Source: Hymenobacter sp. YC55 (GTDB lineage Bacteria > Bacteroidota > Bacteroidia > Cytophagales > Hymenobacteraceae). From it: a DNA stretch of 64,000 nt. Location of the stretch: positions 2,356,001-2,420,000 of the forward strand of contig NZ_JARNTX010000001.1 in the NCBI RefSeq assembly GCF_029433095.1, read 5' to 3'. The translations under genes and the position numbers were made by a program. Under the pieces are notes generated by a model, which saw nothing but the letters and a program-made list of their open reading frames with translations, had not been told where the DNA came from and searched no databases. Positions 36,545 to 44,889 of this stretch are shown piece by piece; position 1 is the first letter of the stretch, and each line of letters opens with the position of its first letter.

Positions 36545-36841
36545 CTAATCAGCCCTATAGCCTAGATTCAGTTGCTTTATTTCGAAATAACATGAATCAC
36601 AGACTAGCTTAATTTTTGCAAAAGCTTCAGACTCTTCATTCCATTCACCTACTCGAATTAAGACTTCGTCGCAAGCGTCGCACCAAGCGTTGAGCTCATC
36701 GTTGGTATAAACTAAGCTTGGGTCAGAATCGAACGGTTCCCAGAAGCCGACTGGATTGTGTGTATTCAAGTGCTGGCAAACATAAGCAGGGTATCTGTTG
36801 CCATGTGTGCAGCATTCTACTATGTTGCTCTCTCCGCTCAT
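36545..36841 (-). CDS. Small Cys-rich protein, probable zinc binder
   Basis: A 98-residue protein that I do not recognise by name. It contains CCTHG near residue 10, YVCQHL near 20, AWCDACDE near 53, and VCDSCYFE near 80; the Cys and His pairs suit one or two zinc sites. No signal or membrane segment is seen. Like the neighbouring gene at 36072 it is AT-rich, on the minus strand, and isolated from the envelope cassette, so the pair may have arrived together. Homologous open frames with the YPAxVCQHL pattern seem familiar from other Bacteroidota but their role is unknown. Confidence 0.6.
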   Translation of the reverse strand: MSGESNIVECCTHGNRYPAYVCQHLNTHNPVGFWEPFDSDPSLVYTNDELNAWCDACDEVLIRVGEWNEESEAFAKIKLVCDSCYFEIKQLNLGYRAD

Positions 36842-36854
36842 CAGGTTGACTTTG
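36825..36854 (+). promoter_or_regulatory. Candidate promoter of the sigma-54 regulator gene
   Basis: TTG at 36825-36827, 19 bases, then TGACTTTG at 36847-36854 fits the Bacteroidota -33/-7 consensus (TTG, TAnnTTTG) with one mismatch. It lies 88 bases before the start codon at 36943 and overlaps the start of the divergent Cys-rich gene. Confidence 0.4.
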
Positions 36855-36942
36855 TAAAAATTGGTGTTAGCAGATAATCTTGCTTAAAAATAGATACCCA
36901 AGCTCATCATTCTTCAACTCAGCAATTCCTTTTTTCTTAATA

Positions 36943-38304
36943 ATGCCTTCCGGAACACTCTTACTCATTGACGACGAACCGCGCTTGCGCCAGCTTTTGG
37001 CGCGGGTACTGGAGCTGGAAGGCTACACGATTCTGCAAGCGCCCGATGCGCGGCGCGGGTTGGAATTGCTGGAGCAGCACGCCGCCGACGTGCTGGTAGT
37101 GGTGTCCGACGTGAAGCTGCCGGATGCCAACGGCGTCGAGCTGCTGCCGCGCCTCAAGGCCAAAGCGCCGGATATGGAAGTCATCCTGCTCACTGCCTTC
37201 GGCACCATCCCCGACGGCGTGAAGGCCATGAAGCAAGGCGCTTTCGACTACCTCACCAAAGGCGACTTCGAGCAGCAACTGGTGGTGGTAGTAGACCGCG
37301 CCGCTGAAAAGTCCCGCCTGCGCCGCCGCGTGGCTGAGCTGGAGCGCAAGATGGGCCAGCGACACAGCTTCAGCTCCATGATTGGCTCATCGGGGGCGCT
37401 GCGGCGGGCGCAAATCATGGGCGAGCAGGTGGCCGTGACGGATAGCACCGTGCTGCTGGAAGGCCCCACGGGGTCGGGCAAGGAGTTGTTTGCGCAGGCC
37501 ATCCACGAGGCGAGTCCGCGCCGGGCGAAGGCCTTTGTGGCGGTGAATTGCAGCGCGTTTCCGCGGGAATTGCTGGAATCGGAGCTGTTTGGCTACAAGA
37601 AAGGTGCGTTTACGGGGGCACTGGCCGATAAGAAAGGCTTGCTGGAAGAAGCCAACGGCGGCACCTTGTTTCTGGATGAAATCGGGGAGTTGGAGCTGAA
37701 CGTGCAAGCCAAGTTCCTGCGGGTGCTGGAGTTGCAGCAGTTCACCAAGCTCGGCGACACCAAGCCCACCAACGTGAACGTGCGCCTGGTAGCGGCCACC
37801 AACCGCAACCTCAAGCAGGAAGCCGCCGAAGGCCGTTTCCGCCCCGATTTGTACTACCGGCTGTCGGTGTTTACCATCAACGTGCCGCCGCTCAAAGACC
37901 GGCCCGCCGACGTGCCCGCCCTGGCCGACTACTTCCTGCAATACTTTGCCGCCAAGCTCTGTAAGCGCCTCCCCGGCCTCGATACGGAGTGTTTGCGCCT
38001 GCTGCAGCAATACCCCTGGCCCGGCAATGTGCGCGAACTGAAAAACGTGCTGGAACGCGCCGCCATCCTCGCCCCCGCCGACCAGCCTCTGGCCGCCGCC
38101 TACCTCCCCGACGAGTTCCACGCCCCCGCCGCCCCGCTCAGCCTCACCGACGCCAACCCCGACGACAACAGCCTCCGCACCCTAGAAGCCCGCCACATTC
38201 AACTGCTGCTGCACCGCACCCAAGGCAATAAAACCGAAGCCGCCCGCCAGCTCGGCATCGGCCTCACTACCCTCTACCGCAAAGTGCAGGAGTACGGGTT
38301 GTAA
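36943..38304 (+). CDS. Sigma-54-dependent response regulator (NtrC family)
   Basis: A 453-residue regulator. The ATG at 36943 starts the receiver domain (MPSGTLLLIDDEP); upstream codons are not conserved. Receiver: D56 in VSDVKLPD is the phosphorylation site, with an acidic pair in IDDE. AAA+ domain: Walker A GPTGSGKE (174-181), GAFTGA loop (221-226) that contacts sigma-54, Walker B TLFLDEIGE. A Fis-type helix-turn-helix ends the protein (ARQLGIGLTTLYRKVQEYG). It activates sigma-54 promoters after phosphorylation. The sensor kinase encoded next is the likely partner. Possible targets include the envelope cassette just upstream, but no clear sigma-54 promoter was found there by eye. Confidence 0.93.
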   Translation: MPSGTLLLIDDEPRLRQLLARVLELEGYTILQAPDARRGLELLEQHAADVLVVVSDVKLPDANGVELLPRLKAKAPDMEVILLTAFGTIPDGVKAMKQGAFDYLTKGDFEQQLVVVVDRAAEKSRLRRRVAELERKMGQRHSFSSMIGSSGALRRAQIMGEQVAVTDSTVLLEGPTGSGKELFAQAIHEASPRRAKAFVAVNCSAFPRELLESELFGYKKGAFTGALADKKGLLEEANGGTLFLDEIGELELNVQAKFLRVLELQQFTKLGDTKPTNVNVRLVAATNRNLKQEAAEGRFRPDLYYRLSVFTINVPPLKDRPADVPALADYFLQYFAAKLCKRLPGLDTECLRLLQQYPWPGNVRELKNVLERAAILAPADQPLAAAYLPDEFHAPAAPLSLTDANPDDNSLRTLEARHIQLLLHRTQGNKTEAARQLGIGLTTLYRKVQEYGL

Positions 38305-38341
38305 TGCACAGTCAACGCCCGACATAGCTCTATCTACGTGT

Positions 38342-38435
38342 GTCATGCTGAGCGCAGTCGAAGCATCTCGCGTGCTGACGTTGTGGTGCTAACTCAACGA
38401 TTCGGGCGAGATGCTTCGGCTGCGCTCAGCATGAC
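38342..38435. repeat. Palindromic composite repeat, copy f (tails B and C)
   Basis: 30-base arms with one mismatch enclose tail B (GTGCTGACGTTG) and, inverted, tail C (CCGAATCGTTGAG). It is copy b in opposite orientation. It lies between the regulator and the kinase genes and may act as an attenuator there. Confidence 0.88.
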
Positions 38436-38519
38436 GTTCCATTAACGTGTTAGGTAAAGTCACTTAACGTACACTTGTTCGGCCGAACGCCACTTTAAAG
38501 CTAGGGTTACTTTCATTCC

Positions 38520-40298
38520 ATGACCTTAAAAACCAAAATCCGCCTTAGCATCCTAACCATGTTGGTGTTGCTGCTAGCCTTGGGCGGGTACGCATTTCAA
38601 GCGATTCAGCGGCTGGAAGGCGGAGCGCGCGGGGTGCAGCAGGCCAACTTCAGCTCGGTGGAATATGGCCTCCAAATGCTGCAAGCTGTGGAACAGCTAG
38701 AGCAACAACCCGCGGCTGCCGCGCCGCTAGAGTTGTTTCGGCGGGCCCTGACTCGCGAGGCGGCCAACATCACCGAGTCGGGCGAGCTGGAGCTGGTTGA
38801 CACACTCACACAGCACCTGGCCGACTACCAAACCCTAGTGGACGAGCAGGCCCCGTTGGCGCAACAGCAACGCAAGCTGCGCCAATTGCAGGCCGAAATT
38901 CACCGCGCCATTGACCTCAACACTCGCTCTTTCAACGCGGATACGCACCGGGTAACCGCCGACGCCGCGCGTGCCCGGCAGCTGGTGCTAATCTTTATCA
39001 GCCTGAGTGCCGCCGTTGGCTTGGCGCTAATTGTGCGGCTACCGCGGGAAGTGCTGCGGCCTCTGCGCCGCCTCACCGCCGATGTGGAAGACGTAGCTAG
39101 CCCCGGCCCTACCAACCTTGTGCCCATTGCCAAAAACGACGAAGTAGGCGCCGTGGCCCTGGCCCTAAACCGCGCCTTTGGCTACATGCAAGACCAGCGC
39201 AGCGCCACCCGTGTAGCCCTGGCCACCGAGCGCAACCGCCTGGAAAGCCTGGTCGAGCACCTCGATGAAGGGTTGCTGCTGCTCGATGAAAGCGGGTGCG
39301 TACTACTAGCCAATCCTACCGCCCGCCGCCTGCTCGACCGGTCCGCTGCCGACCTGGTGGGCCGCAAGGCCGAAGACCTCAGCCGCGAATCGGAGTTGCT
39401 GCACACGCTGTTCCGGCCGCTGCTGGAGCCAGCTGCTAAGTCCGATGATGGTGGGGCGCAACCACCGTTGCTCACGTTTCGGCAGCAGGGCGAGGACGTG
39501 TACTACCGACTCACGGCCAGCCATATCGTGTCGTTCAACAAGGAATTGCGGCAGACCGAGTTTGCGGGGCACATTTTATCGTTGCGCAACGTATCGGAGT
39601 TCAAGAAGCTGGATGAAATAAAGTCCAACTTCCTAGCTACCGTATCGCACGAGCTGAAAACACCGCTGGCCAGCATCAACCTGAGCCTGATGCTGCTGCA
39701 AGACGAGCGTACCGACCCCGAAGAACGCCTGCGCATCGCCGACGGCATCCGGGAGGAAACCACCCGCCTGCTCGGCATGGTGGGCCAACTCATCGACGTT
39801 TCGCGGCTCGATGCCGGAGCGGGTATCAAGCTTGATGTACGCTCCGTAGCCCTAGCCGACGTGGTGGAATATGCCGTGGACACCGTGCAGCCGCAGCTTC
39901 AGGATAAAGAGCTATGCCTGGAAACCAACCTGCCGCCCACCCTGCCTGCCGCCCGCGCCGACCTCGAAAAAACCACTTGGGTACTTATCAACCTGCTCGC
40001 CAACGCCATCCGCTACTCGCCGCGCGGCGCCCGCCTCACGGTGCAAGCCACTCAGCTTCCCGGCCACGAACTGCAAGTGAGCGTGCAGGACTACGGCCCT
40101 GGCATCCCACCCGAATACCACGAGCGAATTTTTCAACGCTTCGCTGAAGTGCCCAACCCCGCCGGCCACAAAGGCGGTTCCGGCCTCGGCCTAAGCATTT
40201 CCCGCGAGTTTATCAGCACCCAAGGCGGCCGCCTTTGGGTGGAAAGCGCCCCCGGCACCGGCAGCCGTTTCCTGTTCACGCTCCCTTCGGGAGAGTAA
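38520..40298 (+). CDS. Sensor histidine kinase with HAMP and PAS domains
   Basis: A 592-residue inner-membrane kinase. TM1 (about 7-27), extracytoplasmic helical sensor (about 28-153), TM2 (about 155-173), HAMP (about 175-225), PAS (about 235-350), HisKA with H377 in VSHELKTPLASINL, and an ATPase with N-box NLLANAIRY and G-boxes DYGPGIP and GGSGLGLSIS. It should phosphorylate the response regulator encoded just upstream, 215 bases away with repeat f between. The layout resembles KinB-type envelope sensors. A perfect 12-base palindrome (GTTCGGCCGAAC, 38477-38488) lies upstream and may be an operator. Signal unknown. Confidence 0.92.
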   Translation: MTLKTKIRLSILTMLVLLLALGGYAFQAIQRLEGGARGVQQANFSSVEYGLQMLQAVEQLEQQPAAAAPLELFRRALTREAANITESGELELVDTLTQHLADYQTLVDEQAPLAQQQRKLRQLQAEIHRAIDLNTRSFNADTHRVTADAARARQLVLIFISLSAAVGLALIVRLPREVLRPLRRLTADVEDVASPGPTNLVPIAKNDEVGAVALALNRAFGYMQDQRSATRVALATERNRLESLVEHLDEGLLLLDESGCVLLANPTARRLLDRSAADLVGRKAEDLSRESELLHTLFRPLLEPAAKSDDGGAQPPLLTFRQQGEDVYYRLTASHIVSFNKELRQTEFAGHILSLRNVSEFKKLDEIKSNFLATVSHELKTPLASINLSLMLLQDERTDPEERLRIADGIREETTRLLGMVGQLIDVSRLDAGAGIKLDVRSVALADVVEYAVDTVQPQLQDKELCLETNLPPTLPAARADLEKTTWVLINLLANAIRYSPRGARLTVQATQLPGHELQVSVQDYGPGIPPEYHERIFQRFAEVPNPAGHKGGSGLGLSISREFISTQGGRLWVESAPGTGSRFLFTLPSGE

Positions 40299-40585
40299 CT
40301 GAGTAGCGGAGTAAGGGAGTAACTCAAGAACGCCAGATGCCTTGTCCTGCTTCATCTGCCGTCCACTTGTCAGAGTATCCGGCCCGGCGTGCTGACATTG
40401 TCTACGTACCCGTAAAACTATCCGTCATGCTGAGCGCAGGCGTAGCCGGAGTCGAAGCATCTCGCGTGCTGACATTGTGTTGCCATTGGTTTACCACACT
40501 AGCGAGATGCTTCGGCAAGCTCAGCATGACTGTTCATTATACACAGTCGTTATTTTTACTCAGTTACTCCACTGCTCAGTTACTC
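40293..40585. repeat. Outer inverted repeat enclosing copy g
   Basis: Arms of 22 bases at 40293-40314 and 40564-40585 share GAGTAACTGAG, AG and GGAGTAA blocks (two mismatches). The left arm overlaps the kinase stop codon. Copy g of the main family lies in its loop. Confidence 0.65.
40424..40530. repeat. Palindromic composite repeat, copy g (tails B and A)
   Basis: Ends GTCATGCTGAGC and complement; shared AAGCATCTCGC half-sites; left tail GTGCTGACATTG (B) and right tail TAGTGTGGTAAACC (A). The left arm has an insertion (GGCGTAGCCGG region). A loose copy of GTGCTGACATTG occurs just outside at 40389. Confidence 0.82.
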
Positions 40586-40590
40586 TTTTC

Positions 40591-41007
40591 TTACTCTAAC
40601 TGCCGCTGGAAGTGCATTTGCAGAATAGTATCGACCTTTTCTTTGGTGAGAGGCTTGTTGACTAAACCGGCAATGGGCAGTTGCTGTACGCGTTCCAGGT
40701 CGCGGGAATGCAGGGAAGTTGTGAGCATTACTACCACAATGGCCTGCCGCTGCGCCTGGGGCAGCTGAACGTATGCCTCCAGGAATTCGATGCCGTTCAT
40801 GACGGGCATGTTCACGTCGAGCAGAATCAGGGAGGGGCAGGCAGAGCCGATGTTTTCGCAGAATTGATCGAGGGCAGTTAGCGCTTCCCGGCCGTTCTGG
40901 GCAATGAGCAACTGGTCGGCAACGCCTAAACTTTTCAGCAATAGCTCGTTAAGAAAGTTGGTTGTTGAATCGTCATCAACTAAAAGAATACTAGGAAGCT
41001 TATTCAT
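40591..41007 (-). CDS. Single-domain response regulator (receiver only)
   Basis: A 138-residue cytoplasmic receiver. Acidic pair D11-D12, phosphorylation site D64 in LLDVNMP, and K118 in NKPLT complete the site; the Thr/Ser position is in MLTTS. There is no output domain. Receiver-only proteins of this type in Bacteroidota often lie beside PAS-rich kinases and carry phosphate between kinases or bind targets directly. The gene is 81 bases downstream of the multi-PAS kinase on the same strand, so they are likely partners in one transcript. Confidence 0.93.
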   Translation of the reverse strand: MNKLPSILLVDDDSTTNFLNELLLKSLGVADQLLIAQNGREALTALDQFCENIGSACPSLILLDVNMPVMNGIEFLEAYVQLPQAQRQAIVVVMLTTSLHSRDLERVQQLPIAGLVNKPLTKEKVDTILQMHFQRQLE

Positions 41008-41087
41008 ATAAAAGCAACTGCACCGAAAGTAGAAATCATCAGCTCACTACAAACCGAGCCGAGCGGCACACGGAACGATATACGTGC

Positions 41088-44000
41088 TTAACGGGGAAAA
41101 GAGACAGTGAAGGTTGAACCAACGCCCGGCTGACTTTCCACTTGGATATGCCCGCCGGCATTCTCGACCATGCGCTTGACCATGTAGAGGCCGATACCGG
41201 TGCCTTCTACGTGGTCGTGGAGGCGCTGAAACATGCCAAAAAGCCGCACTTGCTGGGTGGCCTCAAGCCCGAGGCCATTGTCTTGCACTTCCAGCACAGC
41301 AAAATGTTCGGTTTGCTGGCAGCGTATGCGCACCTTAGGCTGGCGGCCGGGGTGCCGATACTTGAGGGCGTTACTAAGCAGGTTGTAGACTACGCTACGC
41401 AGGTTTTTCTGCGAAAACGAAATGGTGGGGCATTGTTCTAAATCCACTTCGAGTTGCGCATTGGTTGATTCCAGCAACGGGGCCAGGTCCAAACGCACTT
41501 CCTCCACTATAGATGCCAGATCCACGGTTTGGCGGGGCTGCACGTGCTCTTTTTGCAGCTTCGTGACGTCGGTTAGGTGGTCGATGGTTTTCTGGAAACG
41601 CTCCACCGATCCTTGCATCATTTGTAGGATGGGCAGCACCTGCGTATCGGTGGCGCTGGACTCGGGCAATTGCTGCGTGAGGGCGTGCAACAACCCTTCG
41701 ATGTTGGCAATGGGGGCCCGCAGGTCGTGCGAAGCGGTGTAGATGAAGTTGTCGAGGTCGACGTTGGTGCGGGTGAGTTGCTGGTTGGTATCCAACAGCT
41801 CTTCGTTGGCGGCGTGCAGTTCCTCGTTGATGGCAGCCAGCTCCTCGTTTAGCTCCTGCACCTGCTGCCGCCCAAGCACTTGGTCGGTGATGTCGGCCAC
41901 CATAGAATAGAACCCTACTACCTGCCCGTCCTCGATTTCGGGCACGTAGCTGGTGCGGATGTAGCGAATAAAATCGTCGCGGTAGGGCATCCGCGCTTCG
42001 AAATCGAGCCGCTCTCCGGCCAGGGCCCGGGCAACGTATGGTTGAACGCCTCGGTAGGCTTTCTCGCCGAGCACCTCGCGGGCCGACCGGCCTAGAAACT
42101 CCTCTAGCTCCCGCTTAAACCAGACCTTATATCCCTGGTTTACAAACTGATATTTCTCTTCCTGGTCGATGTACCCAATCAGTACGGGTAAAGCATCGGT
42201 AATGAGTTGGAGCCGCCGCTGATTCTGCTCGCGTTGCTGGCGCGCACGCACTTGCTCTCCTACTTCGTAGGCAAACACGGAGATGCCCACTATCTGCCCG
42301 TTTTCGCGGTAGGCTTGGTACGTGAAGTTGAAGTAGTTGACCTTAGGAGGAAGCCCGCCCGGCTGGTCGATGACGAGCCGTAGCTCGTTGCCATAAAAGG
42401 TTTCGCCGGTGTCATACACCTTGTCGAGCAACGCCACAAACCCCTGGGCAAGCGCATCAGGCTGAATTTCGGCAATGGTACGGCCCCGCATCTGGCGGCC
42501 CGGAAACAGCTGCTGGTAGGCTTCGTTGTAGTATTCGACGCGGTGGTGCGGGCCGCGCAGCAACACGATACAGGCTGGCGTCTGCTCGAATACTTGGTAG
42601 AACGTTTCGCGCTCCTCGGCCATGCGTTGCGCCGAGGCTAGCACTTCGGCTTGCAAGGCATCGGCCCGATGGCGGTCCAGCACCTGCTCCGTTACTTCAA
42701 AGGCAAACACCAGAATCCCATCAATTTGGCCCTGCTCGTTGTAGCGGGCCTGCTGAATGTAGTTGAAATACCGGTCTTCCAGAACCCCATCCGTGGAGCG
42801 CTGCATGGGAACAAGCAGCGCCGGCTCTTGGTGCGTTTCGCCGGTTTGGTATACCTGCTGGAGTGTTTGGTACGCCGCATGGTCCCGGATTTCCGGCATG
42901 GCCTCCAATATGGGCCTGCCCATCAGTTTTCGCCCCGGAAATAGCTGCTGATACTCCGTATTAACTAATTCAAAGACCAGGTCGGGCCCGTCCAACACGC
43001 AGATAGCAGCGGGCGCTTGCATAAAGAAGCGCTCTAGGCGGGCACGCTGCCGCTCCGCTTCTTCCTGCGCCTGTCGCACTTCCTGGGTCCGCCTTGCCAC
43101 GCGGTTCTCCAGATCGGAGTTGAGTTCAAGCAAGGCCTGCTCGGTAAGCTGCAATTCGGTTACAGTGGCTCTGATTTCTTCATTGGCCGCAGACAACTCT
43201 TCGTTGGCACTGGCCAACTCGGTGTTTAGCTGTTCCACCTGCTGGCGGCTCTGCTCGACCTGCCGCCGGGCCTGCACCTGTTCGGTCACGTCGTAGGCAA
43301 AGTTGAGGAGGCCATTGACACCACCTTCGGTATTGCGCAAAGCTTGCAGAAACACGTTGAAGTAGCGCTGCTCGAGCTGGCCGGTATTGGTGGTGTCCAC
43401 CCACGTTTCGACCTCAAAACCGGTAAACGGCTCCCCCGTCTGGTATACATGATCAAACAATTCGAAGAACTGTTGCCCTTCCAGCTCGGGCATGGCTTCA
43501 CGGAAAGTCCGGCCCTGAAGAGTACGCTCCGGGAACAGCTGCTGGTAACGCGGATTGACCAACTGATACGTATGGTCGGGCCCCTGAAAGATGGCAATAC
43601 TGGCGGGCAGCTCATCCAAAATATGGTAGAGGCGCTGGCGCTGCGCTTCAGCTTCGGCTTGCGCAGCTTCTGCGCTGTCGGCCGCAGTTATCAGCGCTCG
43701 GTTGGCGGCTTCTAGCTGCTGGTTTAGCCGCTGAAGCTGCGCCTCGTTGTGCTCGATACTGCGCCGAGCTCGTACCTGCGCCGTTACTTCGTAGGCAAGC
43801 ACCAAGATTCCATTAATAGCCCCATCTAGGCTGCGGGTGGCCTGATAGATGAAGTTGTAGTAGTTCTCGCCCAGGCCGCCAGAGTTGTCGTGGTCGAGCT
43901 GCACCAGCATTTCGTGGGCATAGAATGTTTCGCCCGTGCGGTACACGTTGTCGAGCAGGTCGAAAATGGGCTGTCCAGCTAGTTCGGGCATGGCTTCCGC

Positions 44001-44612
44001 AATGGGCATGCCCAGCAACGGCCGCTCCCCCACCAGTTGCTGATAAAGCGGATTCACCAGCTTGAAGACGTGCTCCGGCCCTTCGAAAATGCAAATCATG
44101 GCCGGGGCCTGCATCAAAATGCTGTACAGCTGCTGGCGCTGCAATTCAGCGTCGGCGCGGGCCATTTGCTCACGAGCCTGGCTTTCGCGAAGCGCCTGCT
44201 CTACGGCCGACCGGTCTTGGTCGGCCGTGTCGGAAAAGCTGACCACTAGCAGGGAACCGCTGCGCTGGGCCGCCAGATGAAAATAATTATCGAGTTTATC
44301 GTGCTGGTAGTTGACGTTGTATCGGCCCGCTTTGCCGGTTTCAAAGCTGGACCGGTAGAAATCGAAAATACCAGCGTCCTTCGCGTTTGGATACAAGGTC
44401 AGAAACGTCTGCTCGGGTTGCTCGGGCAGCTGCAGCATCCGCTGGGCGGCCGGGTTGAGGCGCACGTAAGTTAAGTCCGTAATGGTCTGGCCATCGGGTG
44501 CGTACACGGGCCGGAACAAGATAAACCCCGTCAAAGACACCTCCATTAGAACGTGTAGCAACTCGTCGGGCGCAGATAATTCGGAGGACAGCGGGGTACT
44601 AGAATCGGGCAT
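41088..44612 (-). CDS. Multi-PAS cytoplasmic sensor histidine kinase
   Basis: A 1174-residue protein without membrane segments. About six PAS units lie in series (near 20-130, 160-275, 325-440, 530-640, 670-785, 805-915), several sharing a repeated pattern: a sequence such as LVNPRYQQLFPERTLQGR, followed by YFNxxxQA and EVTxQVxARR. Coiled segments (for example 460-520 and 925-945) join them. HisKA has H962 in TASHDLRAP; the ATPase has the N-box NLLSNALKY and GTGIGLYMV. It senses several cytoplasmic signals or is a scaffold. The receiver-only protein encoded next is the likely phosphate acceptor. The repeats suggest tandem duplication of one PAS type. Confidence 0.9.
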   Translation of the reverse strand: MPDSSTPLSSELSAPDELLHVLMEVSLTGFILFRPVYAPDGQTITDLTYVRLNPAAQRMLQLPEQPEQTFLTLYPNAKDAGIFDFYRSSFETGKAGRYNVNYQHDKLDNYFHLAAQRSGSLLVVSFSDTADQDRSAVEQALRESQAREQMARADAELQRQQLYSILMQAPAMICIFEGPEHVFKLVNPLYQQLVGERPLLGMPIAEAMPELAGQPIFDLLDNVYRTGETFYAHEMLVQLDHDNSGGLGENYYNFIYQATRSLDGAINGILVLAYEVTAQVRARRSIEHNEAQLQRLNQQLEAANRALITAADSAEAAQAEAEAQRQRLYHILDELPASIAIFQGPDHTYQLVNPRYQQLFPERTLQGRTFREAMPELEGQQFFELFDHVYQTGEPFTGFEVETWVDTTNTGQLEQRYFNVFLQALRNTEGGVNGLLNFAYDVTEQVQARRQVEQSRQQVEQLNTELASANEELSAANEEIRATVTELQLTEQALLELNSDLENRVARRTQEVRQAQEEAERQRARLERFFMQAPAAICVLDGPDLVFELVNTEYQQLFPGRKLMGRPILEAMPEIRDHAAYQTLQQVYQTGETHQEPALLVPMQRSTDGVLEDRYFNYIQQARYNEQGQIDGILVFAFEVTEQVLDRHRADALQAEVLASAQRMAEERETFYQVFEQTPACIVLLRGPHHRVEYYNEAYQQLFPGRQMRGRTIAEIQPDALAQGFVALLDKVYDTGETFYGNELRLVIDQPGGLPPKVNYFNFTYQAYRENGQIVGISVFAYEVGEQVRARQQREQNQRRLQLITDALPVLIGYIDQEEKYQFVNQGYKVWFKRELEEFLGRSAREVLGEKAYRGVQPYVARALAGERLDFEARMPYRDDFIRYIRTSYVPEIEDGQVVGFYSMVADITDQVLGRQQVQELNEELAAINEELHAANEELLDTNQQLTRTNVDLDNFIYTASHDLRAPIANIEGLLHALTQQLPESSATDTQVLPILQMMQGSVERFQKTIDHLTDVTKLQKEHVQPRQTVDLASIVEEVRLDLAPLLESTNAQLEVDLEQCPTISFSQKNLRSVVYNLLSNALKYRHPGRQPKVRIRCQQTEHFAVLEVQDNGLGLEATQQVRLFGMFQRLHDHVEGTGIGLYMVKRMVENAGGHIQVESQPGVGSTFTVSFPR

Positions 44613-44889
44613 AGCGGGAACACAGAAAGCCAGCTAACAGGCTCGGCAGACGACGTACGGGCGAGAAAGATACCGGTGTAAATGCAATATCGAGATGAAG
44701 ATATACAACCGAGCAGTGGGCTTCAGTGTTTGGAATTAGCCCTTCCCGGCATTTCGCTGTAATTTCGCCGCCTGTTGATTGTTGCCGGTTGCTTGTTATT
44801 TGTTGATGGAGGCTTGATAGCCACATGCGGACATCAACATCTGGCAATCAACTACCAATCAACGACCAGCAAATAACAACCAACAACTC

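Noticed and set aside
36847..36890. Sigma-54 promoter before the response regulator
   Set aside because: GG and GC elements are present but the spacing is wrong; the -33/-7 match is better.
44613..44889. T-box or other riboswitch before leuS
   Set aside because: No T-box core or specifier-like structure seen, and T-boxes are not expected in this phylum.
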